From Planctomycetota bacterium (GTDB taxonomy: Bacteria; Planctomycetota; Planctomycetia; Planctomycetales; Planctomycetaceae), in NCBI GenBank assembly GCA_027618475.1, contig JAQCEJ010000007.1, positions 1 through 64,000 on the forward strand: a stretch of 64,000 nt of DNA. Direction: 5' to 3'. Shown here piece by piece: positions 54,086 to 62,957 of the stretch; the stretch's first letter is position 1, and each line of letters starts with the position of its first letter. The notes beneath the pieces were generated by a model that saw only the letters and a program-made list of their open reading frames with translations, made no database searches and had not been told where the DNA came from. The translations under genes were made by a program, and so were the position numbers.

Positions 54086-54144
54086 AACCCTCTGGACGAC
54101 GAGCTTTCACAGGAAAAATAGCCGTAAAAAACGCCAACCGGGTT
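54086..54144 (+). repeat. intergenic repeat, copy B
   Basis: This 59-base segment starts AACCCTCTGG and ends CAACCGGGTT, matching the 14513-14574 element. The AAAACCCTC/GAGCTTT arms around TGGACGAC form a short hairpin. It lies in the nuoE-nuoF gap, so it is transcribed as part of the operon mRNA. Confidence 0.5.
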
Positions 54145-54148
54145 TTCA

Positions 54149-54622
54149 TTAGGGCTTCTTAATGAGTTCACGGGTGCTTTCCGCCGTCATATTGGGATAA
54201 CATTCGTCATTCACCAGCACGCACGGCGCACCTTCACAGACGCCGAGGCATTCGGCGAATTCCAAAGTGACTTCTCCGTCGGCTGTCGTTTCTCCCGGTT
54301 TGACGCCCAAATCGTGACAGACATCGGCTAACAGTTCTTCACCGCCGCGGAGCATGCACGAGATGCTGCGGCAGACCCAGACTCTTTTTTTCCCCAGTGG
54401 AGCTTTTTCGTCGCGGAAAAAACCGTAAAACGACATCGTGTCGTGCACTTCAGCCGGGTGCAGTTCGAGCAATTCGGCAATCTCGCGCATGGCTTCGATC
54501 GACACCTGCCGCTGTGCATCCTGCACGATGTGCAAGGCATTGAGCGTGACGGCCCGTTTGTTCGGATATTTCGGAAACTCCGCCCGAATTCGCTCCCGTA
54601 TTTCTTCGCTCAAAGCACCCAT
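54149..54622 (-). CDS. nuoE: NADH-quinone oxidoreductase subunit E
   Basis: A 157-residue thioredoxin-fold [2Fe-2S] subunit next to NuoF. Cluster ligands are C-R-S-I-S-C (CRSISC) and C-L-G-V-C in ECLGVCEGAPC. A helical N-terminal part precedes (about 1-75). Length is normal. ATG at 54622. Confidence 0.92.
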   Translation of the reverse strand: MGALSEEIRERIRAEFPKYPNKRAVTLNALHIVQDAQRQVSIEAMREIAELLELHPAEVHDTMSFYGFFRDEKAPLGKKRVWVCRSISCMLRGGEELLADVCHDLGVKPGETTADGEVTLEFAECLGVCEGAPCVLVNDECYPNMTAESTRELIKKP

Positions 54623-54662
54623 CTATTAAACTCCGTTTGACGGTTTACAATGCCCCGTCCTG

Positions 54663-55883
54663 TTATCGATCTAACTCGGCCGCGATGATGTTCAAACTTC
54701 CCAACACCGCCACCACGTCGCTTAGCGTATGCCCCTTCATCATGAGCGGGAAGACACTGAAGTGAATGAACGACGGCGGTCGCGTGCGCGCCCGGTAAGC
54801 ATTCGGCTTACCGTCACTGACAATATAAAACCCAAGTTCGCCGTTAGGAGATTCCGTCGCCGCATAAAGTTCTTCAACCGGAGGGACGAAGCCTCGATTG
54901 GGCATCATGATTTCGAAATGCTGAATCAGACCTTCGATACTGCGGTACACATCGGTCTTCGTCGGCAGCACGGCTTTTCCATCAGGATCGACATTGATCG
55001 GTCCGCCGGGAATGTTCTCGATCGCCTGTGTAATGATATGAACGCTTTCCAACAGTTCTTGCATACGGACGAGATATCGAGCGTAGCAGTCCCCCTCTTT
55101 CGCACAGACGACCTGGAATTCGAGATCGGGATACGCCAGATACGGCTCGTCTTTTCGCAAATCGCGTACAACGCCACTGGCGCGGGCGAGTGGACCGGTC
55201 ACGCTGTAGTTGATGGCGTCTTCTTTTGTCAGGACGCCAATCCCCTTTGTTCGATCGATGAAGATTCTGTTGCGCGTCAACAGGCGATGAATTTCCGCAT
55301 GGGTCTTCGGAAACTGCTTGATGAATTCGCGAACCTTATTGACCCATTCGAGATTAACGTCGTACAACATGCCGCCGACGCGCGTGTAACTCGAATGAAA
55401 CCGTTGCCCCGAGGCATATTCGCAGATATCGTAGATTAATTCGCGCTGCTGGAAGGCGTACAAAAAGACGGTAAAGGCTCCGAGATCGAGTCCGGTCGTG
55501 CCGACGTTAAGCAGGTGATCGTGCAACCGCATCAGTTCGGCGAGTATCGTCCGCACGTATTTGCAGCGGGGCGTCAGTTCAATCTCCATCAATTTTTCGA
55601 CCGTGTGATGCCAGGCGATTTCGTTCGCCAGTGGTGAGATATAATTCATCCGGTCGACGATGGTGACGTACTGATTGTAGCTGAGATCTTCGGAGAGCTT
55701 TTCGAACCCGCTGTGCAGAAAACCGATGTCGGGAATCGCGTTCACGACGCGCTCGCCGTCGAGCGTCAGGATCAACCGCAATGTGGTATGTGTCGCGGGG
55801 TGTTGCGGCCCGAAGTTGAGCGTCCACAGATAATCCTTATCTGTAGAGTTGGCCGTCGCGAGTTCCGATAATGTAAAAGGCAT
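54663..55883 (-). CDS. nuoD: NADH-quinone oxidoreductase subunit D
   Basis: A 406-residue hydrophilic subunit that forms the quinone site with NuoB. GPQHPATHTTLRLILTLDGE near residues 26-45 contains the conserved His pair; RDLRKDEPYLAYP and the closing MMKGHTLSDVVAVLGSLNII segment are characteristic. It is the usual size and lacks a fused NuoC. ATG at 55883. Confidence 0.93.
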   Translation of the reverse strand: MPFTLSELATANSTDKDYLWTLNFGPQHPATHTTLRLILTLDGERVVNAIPDIGFLHSGFEKLSEDLSYNQYVTIVDRMNYISPLANEIAWHHTVEKLMEIELTPRCKYVRTILAELMRLHDHLLNVGTTGLDLGAFTVFLYAFQQRELIYDICEYASGQRFHSSYTRVGGMLYDVNLEWVNKVREFIKQFPKTHAEIHRLLTRNRIFIDRTKGIGVLTKEDAINYSVTGPLARASGVVRDLRKDEPYLAYPDLEFQVVCAKEGDCYARYLVRMQELLESVHIITQAIENIPGGPINVDPDGKAVLPTKTDVYRSIEGLIQHFEIMMPNRGFVPPVEELYAATESPNGELGFYIVSDGKPNAYRARTRPPSFIHFSVFPLMMKGHTLSDVVAVLGSLNIIAAELDR

Positions 55884-55959
55884 GTCAGCGAGCCTTGGGA
55901 TGATGTCGCACTGTTGATATCAAATGTCAGATGTTAAATGATGAGTAGCGGAACGAAAC

Positions 55960-56454
55960 CTAGCTTTCGGCGCGGGTAATCACGGGGAAATTGTGCCGCT
56001 CCCCGCGTCCTCGCAATGGATAATCTTTTCGCAGCGGAAACGCCGTGAATTCTTCGGGCATTAATATCCGTCGCAAATCGGGATGCCCTTTGAATGAAAT
56101 GCCGAACATGTCGAAGACTTCCCGTTCGAGCCAGTCCGCTCCACGCCAGAGCGAAAAAACGCTCGGTACTTCCGGGTGGGGATCGTTCACAAATGTTTTG
56201 ACGATGAGCCGCTCGCCCGTCTGCGTATTGAGCAAAATGTAGACGACACCGAAGCGATCGACGGCGTCAGGGAAATCAAGATAATCGACCGCCGTGATAT
56301 CGCTAAGTTGATCGAAGCCGGCATCGTTCTTCAGGAAGGTCAGAACTGAGAGCAGACAATCAATCGCTACCACCGCTCGGTGGTTGTCGCGGAATTGACT
56401 GAATTCGAACGCATTGGCACCGAACTTTTGTACGAGTTGTTCTTCGATGGTCAT
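55960..56454 (-). CDS. nuoC: NADH-quinone oxidoreductase subunit C
   Basis: A 164-residue hydrophilic subunit. The family segment [20 protein letters not shown] and [20 protein letters not shown] are both present near the C-terminus. It is separate from NuoD, as in most bacteria outside enterobacteria. The ATG at 56454 has AAGGA about 9 bases upstream; a TTG at 56475 is less likely. Confidence 0.92.
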   Translation of the reverse strand: MTIEEQLVQKFGANAFEFSQFRDNHRAVVAIDCLLSVLTFLKNDAGFDQLSDITAVDYLDFPDAVDRFGVVYILLNTQTGERLIVKTFVNDPHPEVPSVFSLWRGADWLEREVFDMFGISFKGHPDLRRILMPEEFTAFPLRKDYPLRGRGERHNFPVITRAES

Positions 56455-56504
56455 GAACGATGATCCTTGCTGCAACGGCGGCCTCAGCTCGGCCTGACGT
56501 TGGA

Positions 56505-57080
56505 CTATTGCTCGTCAGCCTGAAAGAGCAACTGCTCCTGTTTGCTGCGTCGAATTTCGTCTGCTGCCATGGGGAGCGGGCCTTCCGGCAGCGTCCGCTT
56601 GCCAAATTCGTGTCCGGTGAACGTCCCCGTTTTCTTAATCTTGTCTTGTAATTCGATCAGGCCGCGCAGCAATTGCTCGGGTCGTGGCGGGCATCCGGGA
56701 ACGTACAAATCGACGGGGATGAAACGATCGACTCCTTGAACGACGGCGTACGTATCGAAGACCCCTCCCGTACAGGCACAGGCTCCCATCGAAATGCACC
56801 ACTTCGGCTCCGGCATCTGTAACCAGATACGTTGGAGCACAGGGAGCATTTTCATCACGACCCGTCCGGCAACAATGAGCAGATCGCATTGCCGCGGACT
56901 GAAACGCATCACTTCGGCACCGAAGCGCGCGATGTCGTGACGCGATGCCCCCGTTGCCATCAGTTCGATTCCACAACAAGCCGTTGCAAATGGCATCGGC
57001 CACAGGCTGTTCGACCGCGCCCAGTTGGCCGCCGCGTCGAGTTGCGTCATAAACACATTTTCCGGCAGGTCTACCGCCAT
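56505..57080 (-). CDS. nuoB: NADH-quinone oxidoreductase subunit B
   Basis: A 191-residue subunit that holds the last cluster (N2) before quinone. Its Cys ligands are visible in [21 protein letters not shown] and VPGCPPRPE. The ATG at 57080 has GGGAG seven bases upstream and overlaps the nuoA stop by 10 bases. An ATG at 57101 in the same frame lies inside nuoA and is rejected. The C-terminal about 30 residues ([19 protein letters not shown]) extend beyond the core. Confidence 0.92.
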   Translation of the reverse strand: MAVDLPENVFMTQLDAAANWARSNSLWPMPFATACCGIELMATGASRHDIARFGAEVMRFSPRQCDLLIVAGRVVMKMLPVLQRIWLQMPEPKWCISMGACACTGGVFDTYAVVQGVDRFIPVDLYVPGCPPRPEQLLRGLIELQDKIKKTGTFTGHEFGKRTLPEGPLPMAADEIRRSKQEQLLFQADEQ

Positions 57081-57460
57081 CGGAAGACTCCCTTCCGCCA
57101 TGCATAAACATAGGCAATAACCAGCGTCGCCATGAACACCAGCATTACGCCGAACACCAGATCGCTGAGCACGGGATCGATGCCGTTCGGACCGGCATAA
57201 GCACTGACTGCCCAGGGATACAAAAAGAGCAATTCCACATCGAATACCAGAAACAGAATGGCAACCAGATAAAACTTCACATCGAACGGCTGACGGGCAT
57301 CGCCGACAGGGTCCATTCCCGACTCATAGGGCATCTGTTTCACGGGAGTTTTTTTGCGAGGACCAATCGTATGTGCAAGAATAAGATTCGTAATCACGAA
57401 TCCAATCAGCACGACGATGAAGATCAGCACAGGCTGAAACGTCGCGAGTTCACTATCCAT
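57071..57460 (-). CDS. nuoA: NADH-quinone oxidoreductase subunit A
   Basis: A 129-residue, three-helix membrane subunit and the first gene of the operon. The signatures [20 protein letters not shown] and [16 protein letters not shown] are typical. GAGGA about 11 bases before the ATG at 57460 sets the start; upstream in-frame ATGs at 57478 and 57511 have no site. Confidence 0.92.
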   Translation of the reverse strand: MDSELATFQPVLIFIVVLIGFVITNLILAHTIGPRKKTPVKQMPYESGMDPVGDARQPFDVKFYLVAILFLVFDVELLFLYPWAVSAYAGPNGIDPVLSDLVFGVMLVFMATLVIAYVYAWRKGVFRWR

Positions 57461-57824
57461 TCTGTCGAGGTTCCTCATCTGTATTGTAGCAAGAGAGGCC
57501 GTCGATCCCATGCCTCCCGCAGCGTGTCTTCAGCAATGAAGAGGGCATGTTATGCGATGGCAGATTCGCATGCAAGCCGTGCCATGCCAGCAGTTTGTAT
57601 TTCCAACCACGGCTGAAAAAATCCTCATTTTTGAGAATTATTTCATCTTCAACAGCGATATTGGCGTCAACCTCTTCACAAAATACAATAAACGGCAAGT
57701 CCGAGCGGCAGAAACAGGTTTCTCATCGCAGCTCGTTTGTTAAAATGGGAAGCGAACCGACGTTAAATTTTCTCTATCTCGCTGCCTCCATTGCGATAGT
57801 GCCCCAGCATGAAACGGGAGTGAC
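57461..57824. other. nuo operon leader and divergent gap
   Basis: About 360 bases between nuoA (minus) and the cytochrome-propeller gene (plus). A possible minus-strand promoter is at 57547-57575. An 81-codon minus-strand ORF at 57453-57698 with a TTG start overlaps the nuoA start and was not called. Otherwise nothing recognised. Confidence 0.5.
57547..57575 (-). promoter_or_regulatory. possible promoter of the nuo operon
   Basis: On the minus strand TTGCAT (57570-57575) and TAACAT (57547-57552) are 17 bases apart, about 90 bases ahead of the nuoA ATG. The -10 box is a partial match. Confidence 0.3.
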
Positions 57825-59729
57825 ATGAACGCCAGACTTGGTCGTTTTGTTAGTTCGATGTGCAGCATCGGTGTTTGTACCGTCGTGGCGACGTTGTTTG
57901 TAGTTACCGGTGAAAACGTCGGACAATCGGAATCTTCAGGTGCGGCATCTCCAATGCCCGATGTTTTCGCCGACATCGATCGCAGCCCTAACGCGCTGGC
58001 GATCTCGCCCGGTCACGATCGCATGGCCGTCGTGAATCACACGTCCGATTCGATTTCCATTGTGTCGATCGCCGATGAACGATTGGAATTTGAAGTCTCT
58101 CTGCGCGGCGATGTGCAAAATAGTCGAACTTTAACTCCTGCTCCCTGGGATGTCCTCTGGATCGACAATGAGCACCTCGCTGTTTCACTCATGCAAAGCG
58201 ATCAACTGGCGATCTACAAAGTCAGCGACGATACCCTTTCATTAGAGCAATTGATCGATGTCGGCGATGAGCCGCGCGGGTTGGCGCTCGCAACCTCTCA
58301 CGACGATGCGGTGGAGAAAACCATATTTGTCTGCCTGGCAGAAGAAGACGCCGTCGTCGCGGTAACCTGGCCGGAAGGAGAGTTGAACGACCGAATCTCC
58401 GTTGGCGGTCATCCACGGACAATCGCTGTTTCTCCCGATCAGCAATGGCTTGTGACCTGCTGCTCGACGCCGGGAGAAGTATTCGTGCACGATGCGCAGA
58501 CCCGAGCATTCAAACAAAAGCGATATGTATTTGATCGTGCTTTTAATCTCGGTCGTCCTTTTATCGCGGCCGATTCGTCTCAGGTCTTCGTCACCGGAGC
58601 AATCAATCGGGCATTTCCGATTCATCCCGATAATATCGAGCGTGGTTGGGCGATTGACAATCGCCTCACGCGAATTCCGCTCCCCGAAGGACCGTATTGG
58701 GAACAGAAACAGCTCGGCCTTGATCCTCGTGGCAATGCGGCGGGGGACGCCAACGCCATCGCCGTCAGTCCCGACGGCCGGTGGTGGGCAGTCACGTGCG
58801 GCGGAAGTCACGAGTTGCTTTTGCTTAACGATGAAGCCATGATCTGGCCCTCGGCCGATCCAGGAGATTTTTTACCGCCGTTGTTTCAATACAAGCCGGA
58901 TATGTTGCGTCGCATCGAACTTGGTGGACGACCGTGTGACCTCGTCTTCGTGAACGATCACACGATCTGGATTGCGAATTATCTTTCGAACTCGATTCAG
59001 ATTGTCGATGTCAACGCGTCGCTGGTGACGAAGACCATTTCACTCGGCGGCCCCGAGACGCCGAGCCTGGCACGTCGCGGCGAAGCGATCTTTTACGATG
59101 CGGACCGAACCCTCAACGGATGGTTCAGCTGTCACACCTGTCACACCGACGGCCATACCAACGGCCAGACATTCGACACCGTAAACGACGGTACGCTCGA
59201 TACCTTCAAACTTGTCCCATCACTTCGCGGCGTCACGCAGACAGGTCCGTGGACATGGCACGGCTGGCAACAGAATTTAACCGCCTCCATTCGAAAGTCA
59301 CTCACCGACACCATGAATTCCGAAATCGAGATTACAGACGACGACCTGAACGCCGTGTATGCGTTTCTCGAAACGCTGCATCAACCAGAGATTCACAAAT
59401 CGATGACGAATGCCGACGTCGCCGCGTCGGTATCACGCGGCGAATTGATCTTCCTTGGGAAGGGAGGCTGCGCGACCTGTCATCAGGGGACATATTATAC
59501 GAAACCCGAAGTGATGACGGTCGGTCTCGAAACGACGCGCGACTACTTCAAAGGATTCAATCCTCCCTCACTGCGCGGTTTGCGTCATCGCCGCCGATTT
59601 CTACATGACGGCCGTGCCGAGTCGCTGGAACAGGTACTCACGGGGGGCCATCGTCCCGAAAACGTTTCCGGTGAAGCGTTGACGGATGCCGAGCTTCACG
59701 ATTTGATTTCGTTCCTGCGCACATTATGA
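57825..59729 (+). CDS. exported beta-propeller di-heme cytochrome c protein
   Basis: A 634-residue secreted protein. After a signal peptide (about 1-35), residues 45-400 hold YVTN/NHL-like propeller blades (for example NALAISPGHDRMAVVNHTSD, ANAIAVSPDGRWWAVTCGGS). From about 415 the protein resembles cytochrome c peroxidase-like di-heme modules with two heme c sites: C436-H-T-C439-H440 and C549-A-T-C552-H553. It probably moves electrons outside the cytoplasm; peroxidase activity is not shown. GGGAG lies 4-5 bases before the ATG. It precedes mnmE by 16 bases, an unusual pair probably on one transcript. Confidence 0.83.
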   Translation: MNARLGRFVSSMCSIGVCTVVATLFVVTGENVGQSESSGAASPMPDVFADIDRSPNALAISPGHDRMAVVNHTSDSISIVSIADERLEFEVSLRGDVQNSRTLTPAPWDVLWIDNEHLAVSLMQSDQLAIYKVSDDTLSLEQLIDVGDEPRGLALATSHDDAVEKTIFVCLAEEDAVVAVTWPEGELNDRISVGGHPRTIAVSPDQQWLVTCCSTPGEVFVHDAQTRAFKQKRYVFDRAFNLGRPFIAADSSQVFVTGAINRAFPIHPDNIERGWAIDNRLTRIPLPEGPYWEQKQLGLDPRGNAAGDANAIAVSPDGRWWAVTCGGSHELLLLNDEAMIWPSADPGDFLPPLFQYKPDMLRRIELGGRPCDLVFVNDHTIWIANYLSNSIQIVDVNASLVTKTISLGGPETPSLARRGEAIFYDADRTLNGWFSCHTCHTDGHTNGQTFDTVNDGTLDTFKLVPSLRGVTQTGPWTWHGWQQNLTASIRKSLTDTMNSEIEITDDDLNAVYAFLETLHQPEIHKSMTNADVAASVSRGELIFLGKGGCATCHQGTYYTKPEVMTVGLETTRDYFKGFNPPSLRGLRHRRRFLHDGRAESLEQVLTGGHRPENVSGEALTDAELHDLISFLRTL

Positions 59730-59745
59730 TCGCCGAATCTCTGCA

Positions 59746-61131
59746 ATGAACTTAAATCTCGATGACACAATTGCCGCGTTGGCATCGGCCGCCGGACCGG
59801 GGGGGATGAGCCTGATTCGCGTGAGCGGTCCGCAAACGCGCGACATCATCGGTGCCATGTTTCTGCCTTTCGATGTTCGACGATGGGAGGTTAGCGAACG
59901 CGCGCAGAATCATACCGGACGAATTGTCGTATCGTCGATGTCGAGTTCGATTCCGGTGTCGGTTTACTTTTGGCCGAACGCCAGGAGTTATACCGGTCAG
60001 ATTTCCGCCGAGATTCATCTGCCGGGATCGCCGCCGCTCGTGGATGCCGTGCTGGCCGATCTGTTTCACGCTGGTGCCCGTCCCGCCGAGGGGGGAGAGT
60101 TCACGCTAAGAGCCTTTCTCGCCGGGAAAATCGATCTCGTGCAGGCCGAAGCGGTTCTCGGTGTCATCGATGCCTCATCGCAAAACGAATTGTGCGTTGC
60201 ACTCGATCAGCTGGGAGGTGGTATTTCAGGACGGTTTTCGCACATCCGCCAGCAACTTTTAGAACTCCTCGCCGACTTAGAAGCCGGGCTCGATTTCGTC
60301 GATGAGGATATCGAGTTTGTGACGCGGCCCGAAGTTCAACGACGACTTACAGAATCTCGCGACGAACTGCTCGACATCGAACGCCAGGCGCACAATCGCA
60401 TGCAATCGGTCGGTCGACCACGTGTCGCACTCGCCGGGCTTCCCAACGCGGGTAAAAGTACGTTGTTCAATGCCCTCGTTGGTACTCAGTCGGCGATCGT
60501 GTCGGACGAAGCCGGCACAACGCGCGATTATCTGAGTCAACTCATCACATGGAATAATTCGACGTGGGAACTGATCGACACAGCGGGATGGGAACCCGTC
60601 AATGAAGGAATCGAAGGACTCGCGCAACAGCTTCGCACCGACCAATGGCAGCGTGCCGATCTCATTATTCTCTGTGAAGCAAAGGATCACCCTTCGACCG
60701 ACACCGCGACCGATCGTCAATTGATAGACCACATCCTGGCGTTCGGCCCTCCCGTCATGCGTATCCGGACAAAAGCGGACCTGATGATGAATAGAAATAC
60801 CGATACAGCGCACACGTCGGTTCTCGAGGTGAGCGCACGACTCGGCGACGGACTCGATGCACTCAATCATGCCATCGCTGAAAAACTGACCGGAAACGGC
60901 GCGAGCGAATCTTTTTGGCTCGGAAGTACAGCAGCACGGTGTCACGACAGCCTGGCAGCGGCACTGGACGCCATCGGCCATGCGATCGACGCGACGAACG
61001 CCAATTGGGGAGATGAAATCGTCACCGGCGAATTGCGGCAAGCCCTCAATCACATCGGCCGAATAGTCGGCGCAGTTTACACCGACGATGTACTAGACCA
61101 GGTTTTCAGTCGCTTCTGCATCGGCAAATAA
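59746..61131 (+). CDS. mnmE: tRNA modification GTPase MnmE
   Basis: A 461-residue GTPase that, with MnmG, adds the 5-carboxymethylaminomethyl group to wobble U34 of certain tRNAs. The N-terminal tetrahydrofolate-binding domain (about 1-120) begins with DDTIAALASAAGPGGMSLIR. The GTPase has G1 GLPNAGKS (231-238), G2 TTR (258-260), G3 DTAG (278-281) and ends in the obligatory FCIGK (457-461). The G4 motif reads TKAD rather than NKxD, as noted in the findings. It begins 16 bases after the cytochrome-propeller stop. Confidence 0.93.
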   Translation: MNLNLDDTIAALASAAGPGGMSLIRVSGPQTRDIIGAMFLPFDVRRWEVSERAQNHTGRIVVSSMSSSIPVSVYFWPNARSYTGQISAEIHLPGSPPLVDAVLADLFHAGARPAEGGEFTLRAFLAGKIDLVQAEAVLGVIDASSQNELCVALDQLGGGISGRFSHIRQQLLELLADLEAGLDFVDEDIEFVTRPEVQRRLTESRDELLDIERQAHNRMQSVGRPRVALAGLPNAGKSTLFNALVGTQSAIVSDEAGTTRDYLSQLITWNNSTWELIDTAGWEPVNEGIEGLAQQLRTDQWQRADLIILCEAKDHPSTDTATDRQLIDHILAFGPPVMRIRTKADLMMNRNTDTAHTSVLEVSARLGDGLDALNHAIAEKLTGNGASESFWLGSTAARCHDSLAAALDAIGHAIDATNANWGDEIVTGELRQALNHIGRIVGAVYTDDVLDQVFSRFCIGK

Positions 61132-61662
61132 TAGAACCGATTTTAATCCGGATGACGACGGTATCGTGGCACCGAGGGCCGCCGGACACAGCCATCCGCG
61201 CTTCAAGCGTCGCGTGTGACGGCAGTTGTATGGATCCGTGTTCGTGGCAGACGAGTTTTCCGATTCTGCCGGTTTCGTGTGTCGCTAAATATAATTGCTT
61301 TTTTCTCGTGTGATTGAACACGTGGAATCAACATACGATGACAACAATCAAGCAGAATCGTAACCAGTCGGGACATGCGGGGATCGCCTGGAGTGTGGTA
61401 AGGGGGGGGCAAGTACCACGATTTATCGGCGAATCATTGCGACGCCATCAGAAAATCCGCCAAAACGAGCCCGCGATGATTCGATCGGATGCACAATCGA
61501 AATCGCCGGTTCCTATTCACAACGCAACTGACACAAACCGCAATATCTAACATTACGGCAGGGCAATGAATCAGCGTCGATTTCGAACGTCGAGTGCTAC
61601 GGATCCTACTGATCCGTCACGGGTCCGGAATGAAACGAATCACGCTGAAAAAGATGCGATGA
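61132..61662. other. intergenic region between mnmE and nusB
   Basis: About 530 bases without a gene I can support. It contains a perfect 7-bp hairpin ACGGATC-CTACT-GATCCGT (61599-61617), 46 bases beyond the nusB stop and without a T-run. A 78-codon plus-strand ORF at 61314 and others look like noise. No tRNA is seen. Confidence 0.55.
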
Positions 61663-62196
61663 CTATTCGACGTCGTCATCGTCTTCGTCGGTCGACAAGG
61701 GTTCTTTTTTCTCGATCGACACATCCGCTGCATCCGGCAGCGTTTCGTCTTTGAGCTTGAGAGGAATTTCAGGATGGACCCCCGCCGGAGTTGTCCGCTT
61801 GCTCTCCGGTATCAACCGGTCGAGAATTCCATTGACGAATTGGGATGATTGTGCCGTGCCGTACCGTTTCGCCAGTTCAACCGCTTCATCGATGACGACT
61901 TTAGGGGGGGTGTCGGTGAACATCAACTCGAATGTTCCCAATCGGATGATATTACGGTCGGTCGGTGGCATGCGGGAGATCTTCCAGTGCATGGCGACCG
62001 ATTCGATACTCGCATCGAGCTGCGAACGAACCTCGCGCACTCGAATGAACAACGACCACGAAAACTCGGCGAGTTGAAAGTCGCCCAGTTGTTCCTCAAT
62101 CGTCGCACGGATCGCTTTCGCATCGGCATCGGGATTGATGTCGATCATATAGAGCATCTGCACGGCGAGTTCGCGTGCTTTGCTGCGTTTAGACAT
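61663..62196 (-). CDS. nusB: transcription antitermination factor NusB
   Basis: A 177-residue NusB. The core starts SKRSKARELAVQMLYMIDIN and has PKVVIDEAVELAKRYGT near residues 100-116; the C-terminal about 40 residues are acidic and low-complexity, ending in DEDDDDVE. NusB binds boxA RNA with NusE and supports ribosomal RNA transcription. The ATG at 62196 gives the usual start; an ATG at 62205 two residues earlier is too close to AAGGAC. It lies 215 bases downstream of ribH, the frequent neighbour. Confidence 0.9.
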   Translation of the reverse strand: MSKRSKARELAVQMLYMIDINPDADAKAIRATIEEQLGDFQLAEFSWSLFIRVREVRSQLDASIESVAMHWKISRMPPTDRNIIRLGTFELMFTDTPPKVVIDEAVELAKRYGTAQSSQFVNGILDRLIPESKRTTPAGVHPEIPLKLKDETLPDAADVSIEKKEPLSTDEDDDDVE

Positions 62197-62411
62197 ACTT
62201 GCCATCGTCCTTATCGTATCGCTTAAACCGTCGATGAAAGTCGACGGCCTTGTCGTTAAATCACAAATTCCATGGTTCTGCATTCTCTAAAACTTCGGTG
62301 ATGTGAAACCGACGTCTTCAGAGGCAGCGACTTGATTCACACACGTTTCTCGACGAAGTCGCATCGTGCATTATATCCGAAGATCAGAGGTGTGAAGAGG
62401 GGAGATTAGGA

Positions 62412-62894
62412 TTACTTTCCGCCGGATTCCGAAAGCGTTCGCAGCAGATTGACCATCTCGATCGCGGCGAGGACGGCTTCGTCTCCTTTATTCCCCATTA
62501 TTCCGCCAGCACGCTCCAAGGCCTGCTCCATCGTCCCGCAGGTCAACACCCCGAATGTAACGGGAATGCCGTACTTCAGCCCGGCATTCATCAGGCCCGC
62601 GGCGACCTGTTGGTTGATGTATTCATGATGGCTGGTCGCGCCTTGAATCACGGCTCCCAGACAGCAGACTGCGGCGAATCGACCCGTTGCGGCCAGGCGA
62701 TCGGCGGCAAGCGGAATTTCAAACGCCCCGGGAACCCAGGCGACGGTAATGTGGTCGTCCTTAACGCCATGCCGGTGCAATGTGTCGATTGCTCCATCGA
62801 GCAGTTTCTTCGTCACAAGATTATTGTAACGCGAAACCACCAGCGCGTACGCCCCTTCAGCCGTCGGACGGTTCCCTTCCAATTGTCGAATCAT
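62412..62894 (-). CDS. ribH: 6,7-dimethyl-8-ribityllumazine synthase
   Basis: A 160-residue lumazine synthase, last but one step of riboflavin synthesis: it joins 5-amino-6-ribitylaminouracil and 3,4-dihydroxybutanone phosphate. [15 protein letters not shown] (about 55-69), [14 protein letters not shown] (near 80-93, with the active His pair) and [18 protein letters not shown] are diagnostic. The ATG at 62894 is preferred to a GTG at 62909. It lies 63 bases after rho. Confidence 0.92.
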   Translation of the reverse strand: MIRQLEGNRPTAEGAYALVVSRYNNLVTKKLLDGAIDTLHRHGVKDDHITVAWVPGAFEIPLAADRLAATGRFAAVCCLGAVIQGATSHHEYINQQVAAGLMNAGLKYGIPVTFGVLTCGTMEQALERAGGIMGNKGDEAVLAAIEMVNLLRTLSESGGK

Positions 62895-62957
62895 TGTGAT
62901 TTTTCTCACTCACCAACCGAGAGTGGATTGTCGCATGAGTGCCGTTATTTGTGCGAT

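Noticed and set aside
57453-57698. An 81-codon minus-strand ORF upstream of nuoA
   Set aside because: It starts with TTG, overlaps the nuoA start region and leads to no recognised family; possible but unsupported.
61314-61550. A 78-codon plus-strand ORF after mnmE
   Set aside because: No ribosome-binding site, low-complexity composition and no recognised homology.
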